53,499 nt of DNA from the NCBI RefSeq assembly GCF_049671045.1, contig NZ_JBATUH010000113.1, forward strand, positions 1 to 53,499, in the 5' to 3' direction. Made by a program: the position numbers and the translations under genes. Shown piece after piece: positions 25,484-31,730 of this stretch. How positions within the stretch are numbered: the stretch's first letter is position 1; every line of letters starts with the position of its first letter. Below the pieces are notes generated by a model. It was not told where the DNA came from and did no database searches. It saw only the letters and a program-made list of their open reading frames with translations. Source of the stretch: Parvibaculum sp049671045. GTDB lineage: Bacteria; Pseudomonadota; Alphaproteobacteria; Parvibaculales; Parvibaculaceae.

Positions 25484-26116
25484 ATGGCGGCGGAGACTGC
25501 GCTGCGAGGCGGATTGAGGCGACGAATCGCGCGCGGCCTGACGGGCATCGCGGGCCTTGCGCTGACTGCCTATGTCGTTGGCTTTTTTGTCTTTGCGGCC
25601 GAACTCGACCGCAAGGCGCCGGACAGCGTGCCCGTCGCCGACGGCATCGTCGCGCTGACGGGCGGCGAGGGCCGCATCACCGAAGCCTACAAGCTGCTCG
25701 AAGACGGCAAGGGCCAGCGGCTGCTCATCACCGGCGTCCACCCCGAAGTGAAGATCGGAACCGTCAGGCGCATGATCGCGGGCCCGGCCGGAAAGTTCGA
25801 CTGCTGCGTCGATGTCGGCCGCCAGGCCGAGAACACCATCGGCAATGCAAACGAGACGGCCGAATGGGTGCGCACGCATCAGTATCGCTCGATCATCCTC
25901 GTCACATCGACCTATCACGTGCCGCGCGCGACGCTGGAGCTGAAGCGCGCCATGCCCGGCATCTCGATCACGCCCTTCCCCGTCGTGCAGGACACGCTGC
26001 ATCTCGACGGCTGGTGGGATTTTCCCGGCACGACGAAACTGCTCGTGGCCGAATATTCGAAATATCTGCTGACGCTCGCCCATGCCCGCCCGCTTCTGCG
26101 GCGGCCGGAGATCTGA
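25484..26116 (+). CDS. YdcF/SanA-like DUF218 membrane-anchored protein
   Basis: 210 aa from the ATG at 25484 (GGTAGGGGAAAG upstream). An N-terminal signal anchor (about 22-43) precedes a DUF218 domain: VPVADGIVALTGGEGRITEAY, a central EA-x-NT motif (GRQAENTIGNANE) and VTSTYHVPRATLELKR. DUF218 proteins such as SanA, ElyC and YdcF act in envelope integrity or unknown periplasmic chemistry. It lies between ftsX (81 bp) and plsC (21 bp), so it may be co-expressed with these envelope genes. A precise substrate is not known. Confidence 0.87.
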   Translation: MAAETALRGGLRRRIARGLTGIAGLALTAYVVGFFVFAAELDRKAPDSVPVADGIVALTGGEGRITEAYKLLEDGKGQRLLITGVHPEVKIGTVRRMIAGPAGKFDCCVDVGRQAENTIGNANETAEWVRTHQYRSIILVTSTYHVPRATLELKRAMPGISITPFPVVQDTLHLDGWWDFPGTTKLLVAEYSKYLLTLAHARPLLRRPEI

Positions 26117-26137
26117 GGCTGAAAGGAACACCCCCGC

Positions 26138-26854
26138 TTGCTCTGGCTTCGCTCCATCGCCTTCAACCTCGCCTTCTACCTCACGACCGTCGTCATCATC
26201 GTCGCCGCGACGCCGCTCCTCGCGCTGCCGAGGGGCTCATCGGTCTGGGCCATGAGGCAGTGGTCGCACCTCACGATGTGGCTCCTGCGCGTCGTCGCCG
26301 GCACCCGCTACGAGATCAGGGGCAGGCTCCCGGAGGGCGCCGTCCTCGTCGCCTCCAAGCATCAGTCCATGTGGGACACGATCATCTACACGGCGATCCT
26401 CAACGACCCCGCCATGGTGATGAAGCAGGAGCTTCTGTGGATCCCCTATTACGGCTGGTTCTCCCGCAAGACCGACATGATCGCCGTCGACCGGGGCTCG
26501 GGCGCCAATGCGCTCAGGCGGCTCGTGTCGCAGGGCAAGGCGGCGGCGGCGGCCGGCCGGCCGATCGTCATCTTTCCGGAGGGGCACCGCGTCGCGCCGG
26601 GGGCGGCACCCGACTACAAGCCCGGCGTCGCCGCCCTTTACCGCCAGCTCGGCGTGGCCTGTGTGCCCGTGGCCGTCAATTCCGGCCTCTTCTGGCCGCG
26701 CCGGAAGTTCCTCCGCCGCCCCGGCACCATCCTCATCGAATTTCTGGAACCGATAGCTCCGGGCCTCGACCGGCAGGCCTTCATGGCCGAACTCGAGACC
26801 CGCATCGAGGGGGCGACCGGAAAACTCCTCGGCGAAGCCGGCATGCCAGGCTGA
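26138..26854 (+). CDS. plsC: 1-acyl-sn-glycerol-3-phosphate acyltransferase
   Basis: 238 aa from the TTG at 26138 (AAAGGAAC upstream). It has an N-terminal hydrophobic helix (about 9-31), the acyltransferase motif HQSMWD (His75, Asp80), the FPEGHR phosphate-binding motif and VPVAVNSGLFWPRR. It transfers an acyl chain to lysophosphatidate to give phosphatidate in the inner membrane. It is 21 bp after the DUF218 gene and the last in this run; nrdJ follows after a 192-bp spacer. Confidence 0.92.
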   Translation: MLWLRSIAFNLAFYLTTVVIIVAATPLLALPRGSSVWAMRQWSHLTMWLLRVVAGTRYEIRGRLPEGAVLVASKHQSMWDTIIYTAILNDPAMVMKQELLWIPYYGWFSRKTDMIAVDRGSGANALRRLVSQGKAAAAAGRPIVIFPEGHRVAPGAAPDYKPGVAALYRQLGVACVPVAVNSGLFWPRRKFLRRPGTILIEFLEPIAPGLDRQAFMAELETRIEGATGKLLGEAGMPG

Positions 26855-26871
26855 GCGCCGCGGCGCGGCTC

Positions 26872-26917
26872 TTGTGGACAGTTTCGTCCGCCCTGCCTGT
26901 GGAAATCGGGGATAACG
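26872..26917. promoter_or_regulatory. Cluster of three DnaA-box-like 9-mers upstream of nrdJ
   Basis: TGTGGACAG (26874), TGTGGAAAT (26898) and a GGGGATAA core (26908-26915) are three same-direction near matches to TGTGGATAA, each with one to two mismatches. They lie 130-175 nt upstream of nrdJ. DnaA control is known for some class I RNR operons; here it is a hypothesis. No GTTC-N7-GTTC LexA box is present. Confidence 0.3.
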
Positions 26918-27046
26918 GTAATCATATAGACATTTCAGGCTTTTAACCTGTCTCAGCCTGTGGCTCGTTCTGGACAAAAAGAGAACATTGACCCGGCCGA
27001 ACCGCTGGGACTAGGCTGCCCCTCTCAACCGAAGTCGAAGGCCGCC

Positions 27047-29362
27047 ATGCATCCGATCGCCGAACAGATCTGGGATATGAAATACCGCCTCCGGGGCGAA
27101 GACGGGACCCCTGTCGACCTGACCGTCGAGGACACCTGGACGCGCATCGCCAATGCGCTTGCCGAGGCCGAGGCGCCCGAGGCGCGGGCCGAATGGGCCG
27201 GGCGCTTCCGCGACGCCCTGACGGGCTACCGCTTCCTCCCGGCGGGCCGGATCATCGCGGGCGCGGGCACGCGCCGCGACGTCACCCTCTTCAACTGCTT
27301 CGTCATGGGCGAGATCCCGGACACCATGGCCGGCATCTTCGAAAGCCTGAAGGAAGCCGCCCTCACCATGCAGCAGGGCGGCGGCATCGGCTACGACTTC
27401 TCCTCGCTGCGCCCCCGCGGCGTGCCCGTGAAGGGCGTCGGCGCCGACGCCTCCGGCCCCCTCTCCTTCATGGATGTCTGGGACGCCATGTGCCGCACCA
27501 TCATGTCGGCGGGCTCGCGCCGCGGCGCCATGATGGCGACGATGCGCTGCGACCATCCCGACATCGAGCAGTTCATTGACGCCAAGCGCGAGGCCGGCCG
27601 CCTCACCATGTTCAATCTCTCGGTGCTGGTGACCGACGCCTTCATGGCGGCGGTGAAGGCCGATGCCGACTGGCCGCTCGTCTTTGGCGGTCAGGTCTTC
27701 AAGACGCTGAAGGCCCGCGCGCTCTGGGACCGGATCATCTCCGCGACCTATGCCTATGCGGAGCCCGGCGTCATCTTCATCGACCGCATCAACGCGCGCA
27801 ACAATCTCCATTATTGCGAGACGATCCACGCGACGAACCCCTGCGGCGAGCAGCCCCTGCCGCCCTATGGCGCCTGCCTGCTCGGCTCGATCAACCTTGC
27901 CGCCCTCGTCCGTGATCCGTTCACGGAGAAGGCGCGGATCGACGAGAAGGAACTCGACGGCCTCGTTCGCGTCGCCATCCGCGCGATGGACAATGTGGTC
28001 GATGTCTCGCGCTTCCCGCTGCCACAGCAGGCGCATGAGGCGCAGGCCAAGCGCCGCATCGGCCTCGGCGTCACGGGGCTCGCCGACGCGCTCATCATGT
28101 GCCGCAGCCGTTACGGCGCGCCCGCCTCGATCGGGCTCATCCGCAAATGGATGCACGCGCTCTCGCGCGCCTCCTATCTCGCCTCCGTCGATATCGCGAA
28201 GGAGAAGGGCGCCTTCCCGCTTTATGACCGCGACGCCTATCTCGCGGGCGAGACCATTGCCACGCTCGACGAGGATGTGCGCGAGGCGATCGCGCAACAT
28301 GGCATCCGCAACGCGCTCGTCACTTCCATCGCGCCGACGGGCACGATCTCGCTCTTCGCGGGCAATGTCTCGTCGGGCATCGAGCCCGTTTTCGCCTATT
28401 CCTACACGCGCAAGGTGCTGATGCCCGATGGCACGCGGCGCGAGGAGCAGGTGGTCGATTACGCGGTGATGAAGTTCCGCGCGGCGTTCGGCGAGACGGC
28501 GGCGCTGCCCGATTATTTCGTCAACGCGCAGGAACTGACGCCGGCCGAGCACATCGCGGTTCAGGCCGCCTGCCAGGACTATATCGACAGCTCGATCTCC
28601 AAGACAATCAACGTGCCGGAGGACATTTCCTTCGAGGCGTTCAAGGACGTCTACATGCAGGCCTATGAGCAGGGGCTCAAGGGCTGCACCACCTACCGCC
28701 CGAGCGATGTGCGCGGCTCCGTGCTCTCGGTCGACACCGCCCCGAGCGCCGGGGAGGTGCAGCCCGCCCTGCCGCTCGACGCGCCGCAAAAGCCCGCGCC
28801 CTATGAAAAGGGCGGCGTCGTCTATATGTCGAAGCCGCTCGAGCGCGAGACGGTGCTGCCGGGCTTCACCTACAAACTGCAATGGCCGGAAAGCGACCAC
28901 GCCATCTACATCACCATCAACGACATCGTGCAGGACGGCAGGCGCCGCCCGTTCGAGATCTTCATCAACTCGAAGAACATGGAGCACTATGCCTGGACGG
29001 TGGCGCTGACGCGCATGATCTCGGCCGTCTTCCGCCGCGGCGGCGACGTGACCTTCGTGGTGGAGGAGTTGAAGGCCGTCTTCGATCCGCGCGGCGGCTC
29101 ATGGATGAAGGGCCGCTATGTGCCGAGCCTTCTCGCCGCCATCGGCGAGATCATCGAGCAGCACATGATCGACACGGGCTTCATCGCGAAGGAGGACGGC
29201 CACCCGCTGAAGGAAGCCGTCCGCGCCGTTATGGGCGAAAAGCCCGAACAGGGCACGGGCGCGGCGAATCTCAAGGGCTGCCCGCGCTGCGGCGAGCGGG
29301 CGATGATCCGGCAGGAAGGCTGCGAGACCTGCACCTCCTGCGGCTTCTCGAAATGCAGCTGA
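27047..29362 (+). CDS. nrdJ: Adenosylcobalamin-dependent class II ribonucleotide reductase
   Basis: 771 aa from the ATG at 27047; upstream in-frame codons from 26960 show no family resemblance. The barrel active site NPCGEQ places Asn264, Cys266 (thiyl radical) and Glu268. Cys near LFNCFVMGEI and the SINLAALV segment follow the class II pattern. The C-terminal tail carries CPRCGERAMIRQEGC and CTSCGFSKCS, the redox-shuttle/zinc cysteines. It reduces ribonucleotides to deoxyribonucleotides using a B12 radical, independent of oxygen. PduO at 10467 supplies the cofactor. The last 76 nt recur downstream at 29877-29952, bracketing a tRNA-bearing insert. Integration there leaves the protein sequence intact. 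Confidence 0.96.
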   Translation: MHPIAEQIWDMKYRLRGEDGTPVDLTVEDTWTRIANALAEAEAPEARAEWAGRFRDALTGYRFLPAGRIIAGAGTRRDVTLFNCFVMGEIPDTMAGIFESLKEAALTMQQGGGIGYDFSSLRPRGVPVKGVGADASGPLSFMDVWDAMCRTIMSAGSRRGAMMATMRCDHPDIEQFIDAKREAGRLTMFNLSVLVTDAFMAAVKADADWPLVFGGQVFKTLKARALWDRIISATYAYAEPGVIFIDRINARNNLHYCETIHATNPCGEQPLPPYGACLLGSINLAALVRDPFTEKARIDEKELDGLVRVAIRAMDNVVDVSRFPLPQQAHEAQAKRRIGLGVTGLADALIMCRSRYGAPASIGLIRKWMHALSRASYLASVDIAKEKGAFPLYDRDAYLAGETIATLDEDVREAIAQHGIRNALVTSIAPTGTISLFAGNVSSGIEPVFAYSYTRKVLMPDGTRREEQVVDYAVMKFRAAFGETAALPDYFVNAQELTPAEHIAVQAACQDYIDSSISKTINVPEDISFEAFKDVYMQAYEQGLKGCTTYRPSDVRGSVLSVDTAPSAGEVQPALPLDAPQKPAPYEKGGVVYMSKPLERETVLPGFTYKLQWPESDHAIYITINDIVQDGRRRPFEIFINSKNMEHYAWTVALTRMISAVFRRGGDVTFVVEELKAVFDPRGGSWMKGRYVPSLLAAIGEIIEQHMIDTGFIAKEDGHPLKEAVRAVMGEKPEQGTGAANLKGCPRCGERAMIRQEGCETCTSCGFSKCS

Positions 29363-29363
29363 G
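29288..29363 (+). repeat. Direct repeat copy A (3' end of nrdJ), candidate attL
   Basis: 76 nt covering the last 25 nrdJ codons, including the stop and one base beyond. It matches copy B (29877-29952) at 73 of 76 positions, with the first 47 nt identical. The three differences (ACC/ACT, GGC/GGT, TTC/TTT) are all synonymous. Confidence 0.9.
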
Positions 29364-29477
29364 TCTAACAAGCACTTGAAAAGCTGAGGTCTTTTTCAGC
29401 GTCAGCCAAATCATGTGAACTATATGAAGGATTCGGTTGACCTTCGGGCGATCCGTCGCAGAATTATGGAGTGAGGG

Positions 29478-29524
29478 GGGGAATAAAGGACTCGGCGCAA
29501 TGAGTTCTGTTTCCCCTTTTTTTT
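29478..29524 (+). terminator. Strong two-part intrinsic terminator downstream of nrdJ
   Basis: GGGGAA (29478-29483) pairs with TTCCCC (29511-29516), enclosing a second stem AGGACTC/GAGTTCT (29487-29493/29502-29508, one G-T pair), followed by eight T (29517-29524). It ends transcripts from nrdJ or from a small RNA started at a possible TTGACC/AGAATT promoter (29437-29465). Confidence 0.8.
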
Positions 29525-29565
29525 GTAACGTGAGCTGTCGCACGAATGAGCGACGACAGATGGTC

Positions 29566-29620
29566 GGGGCGAGGGGCCACGCTTTGGGCGGCTACCCTCT
29601 GCGTGGTTCCCACTCGCCCC
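29566..29620 (+). ncRNA. Large hairpin directly upstream of the tRNA
   Basis: GGGGCGAG (29566-29573) pairs perfectly with CTCGCCCC (29613-29620). Inside it, CCACGC (29577-29582) pairs with GCGTGG (29601-29606), with a GGG/CCC pair in the loop. The structure ends 8 nt before base 1 of the tRNA. A shorter hairpin CTGTCG/CGACAG precedes it (29535-29559). It may be a processed leader or a separate structured RNA; it has no T-tract. Confidence 0.5.
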
Positions 29621-29628
29621 ATATCGGT

Positions 29629-29715
29629 GCCCTCGTGGTGGAAACGGTAGACACAGTAGCTTTGCAAGCTACCACCTGAGCGGGTTTGTCGGTTCGAATC
29701 CGACCGGGGGCACCA
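29629..29715 (+). tRNA. Class II tRNA with Leu-type body and UGC (Ala-codon) anticodon
   Basis: 87 nt including encoded CCA. Acceptor GCCCTCG/CGGGGGC, D stem GTG/CAC with GG in the loop, anticodon stem GTAGC/GCTAC with loop TTTGCAA (U33, anticodon UGC at 29663-29665, A37), a long variable arm ACCT-GAGC-GGGT, T arm GTCGG-TTCGAAT-CCGAC, discriminator A73. The long arm, TGGTGGAAACGGTAGA D region and A73 are those of tRNA-Leu. The alanine identity pair G3-U70 is absent (C3-G70). Anticodon rules alone would call it tRNA-Ala. It lies in an AT-rich insert between duplicated nrdJ ends. Confidence 0.85.
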
Positions 29716-29876
29716 ATTTCGTCGCTGAATTTAGACGCGAATAAGAGACCATCCACAATTAGCCAACACGGCTTTTGAGACATCATACAGTAATCACGTA
29801 CCTTGAAATATACACCAAAAATGTAAATTTTAGCGCACCTGCAAATTGCTGTAATTTCCCAGGTTAGCGCAGACAT

Positions 29877-29952
29877 TGCGGCGAGCGGGCGATGATCCGG
29901 CAGGAAGGCTGCGAGACCTGCACTTCCTGCGGTTTTTCGAAATGCAGCTGAG
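29877..29952 (+). repeat. Direct repeat copy B (displaced nrdJ 3' end), candidate attR
   Basis: 76 nt matching the nrdJ terminus at 73 positions, out of any gene context. It keeps the same reading-frame residues and stop. Its three differences are T instead of C at third codon positions, consistent with drift after loss of selection. AT-rich DNA lies on its left and host-like GC-rich DNA on its right. Confidence 0.9.
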
Positions 29953-30002
29953 CCAGCGGCTCCCATAGCCCCGGGGGCCAGAGTCAGAAGCTCCGAGCTT
30001 GC

Positions 30003-30034
30003 GGCACTGGATCCGGGGACAGGCCCGGGATGAC
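30003..30034. repeat. REP-like palindromic intergenic element
   Basis: GGCACTGGATCC, GGGGACAGGCCC and GGGATGAC form a palindromic unit like the widespread alphaproteobacterial intergenic repeat read as GTCATCCCGGG-x-GATCCAGTGCC on the other strand. A partial GTCACCCCGGCC unit follows near 30060. It lies just right of repeat copy B. The remaining spacer to 30189 shows no gene. Confidence 0.5.
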
Positions 30035-30189
30035 GGTTGAAGAGTTTCACCTTCCCTCAATGTCACCCCGGCCCGCCCGTCCCGGCGAGCCCGTCCAATT
30101 TGAAATAAATTGACCACCGCGAAGCCGGGAAGCCTTAACGCCCGGCAACTATCTTCATCCGGAACCGCTGCCCGCTTCCGGATGGACGC

Positions 30190-30771
30190 ATGTTTTCCGC
30201 ACGGGACAAATTTCCGAATTTCAGACGCGCCCGGCACGCGCACGGGCCTTACCGCAAGAACTCGCACGGCGCTCCGCAGGGGCGGGGCCGGGCAAGGCGT
30301 GCGCAGCCGTCTTTCGTGCTTGTGACGGTCCTCTTCGCCATCTGCGTTTTCGGCCTCGTCTATTACTTCCCGCACCCGGCGGCGATACGCTCGCGCATGG
30401 CGGCGCTGCCCGCGTCCGCGACTCCAGGCGCCTTTACCTGCACCGTGACCGGCGTCCATGACGGAGACGGCCCCATCTATTGCGCCGAGGGACCGAAAAT
30501 CCGCCTTCATGCGATCGCCGCGCGCGAACTCGACGAAACCTGCCTGCGCGGACATCCATGCCCCGGCGCTTCGGGGGCGGCCGCCAAGCGCGCGCTCGAG
30601 GCGCTCGCGCTCGGTCAAAGGCTCACCTGCGAAGCGACCGGCACGAGCTATGGCCGCGTAACCGCCATCTGCCGCACATCGGCCGGCACGGAACTCAACT
30701 GCGCCATGGTGCGCGGCGGCTATGCGATCCGCTGGAACAAGTTTGATCGACAGCGCGCGATTTGCGGGTAA
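30190..30771 (+). CDS. Membrane-anchored staphylococcal nuclease-like (SNase) protein
   Basis: 193 aa. A basic, low-complexity N-terminus is followed by one membrane helix (about 42-61, SFVLVTVLFAICVFGLVYYF) and a compact SNase-like OB fold. The catalytic pattern is kept: Arg in KIRLHAIAAREL, Glu/Asp in ARELDE, and Arg in SYGRVTAIC. Several cysteines (CTVTG, YCAEG, TCLRGHPC, CEATG, AICRT, LNCAM) suggest disulfides, hence a periplasmic location. Such proteins are annotated as thermonuclease-like; substrate cleavage is inferred. The ATG at 30190 has GGA upstream. It lies just beyond the duplicated nrdJ end and may be ancestral to the locus. Confidence 0.8.
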   Translation: MFSARDKFPNFRRARHAHGPYRKNSHGAPQGRGRARRAQPSFVLVTVLFAICVFGLVYYFPHPAAIRSRMAALPASATPGAFTCTVTGVHDGDGPIYCAEGPKIRLHAIAARELDETCLRGHPCPGASGAAAKRALEALALGQRLTCEATGTSYGRVTAICRTSAGTELNCAMVRGGYAIRWNKFDRQRAICG

Positions 30772-30828
30772 CATCGCGCCATGCCCGCGAAAGACACGGG
30801 GCACCGGCCGCAAAGGGACATCGTCGCC

Positions 30829-31305
30829 ATGCGAACGCTTCTGGTCAGCGCGTGCCTTGGGCTTCTCTCCGCGCTTGTGCTCGTTTCACCCGCCCGCGCC
30901 GACGACATAGATTGCGTCTCGACCACCTTCCGCGTCATGGGCGCGAACGACAAGGTCTGCGTGTCCGGCTTCGATGACGAGAAAGTGGGCGGCGTCACCT
31001 GCTACATCGCGCAGGCCCGCACGGGCGGCATGTCGGGCATGGTGGGGCTTGCCGAAGACCCTTCGCGCTTCTCGCTCTCCTGCATCCAGACCGGCCCCAT
31101 CACCGCCGACCTCGCGAAACTCAAATCGCGCGAGAAGGTCTATTCCGAAAAGACCTCCGTCTTCTTCAAGCACACCAAGGTCTATCGCATCGTCGACACG
31201 AAGCGGCAAACGCTCGTCTATCTCGCCATCAGCGACAAGATCATCGACGGCTCGCCCTTCAACGCGGTGGCGAGCGTGCCCGTGAAGCCATGGACGGGCC
31301 GCTGA
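30829..31305 (+). CDS. creA: CreA family periplasmic protein
   Basis: 158 aa from the ATG at 30829 (AAAGGGA upstream); a start at 30781 would bury the signal peptide. The signal peptide ends at ARA-DD. The CreA core follows: DKVCVSGFDDEKVGGVTCYI, then GLAEDPSRFSLSCIQTGPI and VFFKHTKVYRIVDTKRQTLVYL. CreA is a periplasmic protein of unknown biochemical function. The VOC-family gene starts 5 bp past its stop, so they are probably cotranscribed. Confidence 0.9.
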   Translation: MRTLLVSACLGLLSALVLVSPARADDIDCVSTTFRVMGANDKVCVSGFDDEKVGGVTCYIAQARTGGMSGMVGLAEDPSRFSLSCIQTGPITADLAKLKSREKVYSEKTSVFFKHTKVYRIVDTKRQTLVYLAISDKIIDGSPFNAVASVPVKPWTGR

Positions 31306-31310
31306 GGCAA

Positions 31311-31730
31311 ATGCGCGGTCTCTTCCATCATCTCGACCTCACCGTTTCCGACGTGGCGCGCGCCGCACCCTTCTACGATGCCGTGCTCGGCCATATGGGC
31401 TATCGCCGCTGGACGGAGGATGAGAACGGCATCGACTGGGAGCATGCGGCCTCGCCCGGCCATCTGCCCACCATCGGCATCTTCGCCGCGAAAGGCGAAG
31501 GCAGATCGCGCCGCCACGACCGCTACTCGCCCGGCCTTCATCATGTCGCCTTCATCGCGGAAAGCCGCGAGGATGTCGACGCGCTCCACAGGCTGCTCGT
31601 CGCGATGGATGCGACCGTGCTCGATCCGCCTGCGGACTATCCCGAATATGGCGAAGGCTATTACGCCGTCATGTTCGCGGACCCGGACGGGCTCAAGCTC
31701 GAATTCGTCTTCGAGCCGCGCCCCGCATGA
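31311..31730 (+). CDS. VOC (glyoxalase/bleomycin resistance) family protein
   Basis: 139 aa from the ATG at 31311, which has GAGG upstream; an ATG at 31290 inside creA is less likely. The fold begins with FHHLDLTVSDVARAAPFYDAVLGHMGYRRW and repeats a second beta-alpha-beta-beta-beta unit starting GLHHVAFIAE. Metal-ligand candidates are the His in HHLDLTV, the His in GLHHVAF and Glu in LKLEFVF. Known relatives include glyoxalases, dioxygenases and resistance proteins; substrate is not determinable. Its stop overlaps the next start (ATGA at 31727). Confidence 0.82.
   Translation: MRGLFHHLDLTVSDVARAAPFYDAVLGHMGYRRWTEDENGIDWEHAASPGHLPTIGIFAAKGEGRSRRHDRYSPGLHHVAFIAESREDVDALHRLLVAMDATVLDPPADYPEYGEGYYAVMFADPDGLKLEFVFEPRPA

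Larger units (their letters stand above)
29288..29952. mobile_element. Minimal or relic integrative element at the nrdJ 3' end, carrying a tRNA
   Basis: The segment between the two 76-nt copies of the nrdJ 3' end is AT-richer than its flanks, especially 29716-29876, and has no protein gene. It holds a strong terminator (29478-29524), a large hairpin (29566-29620) and a tRNA (29629-29715). TTAGCGCA occurs twice (29830-29837, 29864-29871) beside the right repeat, as integrase arm sites would. A duplicated, protein-preserving gene 3' end is the usual footprint of site-specific integration. No integrase is present, so this is either the residue of a larger island or a non-autonomous cassette. A plain local duplication remains possible. 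Confidence 0.5.

Noticed and set aside
26855..27046. Cobalamin riboswitch or LexA box upstream of nrdJ
   Set aside because: No B12-box-like structure, and the two GAAC words are 12 bp apart rather than the 7 bp of the alphaproteobacterial LexA site.
27011..28987. Long antisense ORF (658 codons) opposite nrdJ
   Set aside because: It is a shadow frame from high GC3 codon use; no recognisable domain, and the sense gene is certain.
29629..29715. tmRNA fragment rather than tRNA
   Set aside because: A full cloverleaf with a D arm, anticodon loop, variable arm and encoded CCA is present, with no tag reading frame.
29363..30189. Protein gene in the insert and following spacer
   Set aside because: Short frames here lack family resemblance and cross the tRNA and hairpins; the spacer holds only RNA-level structures and repeats.
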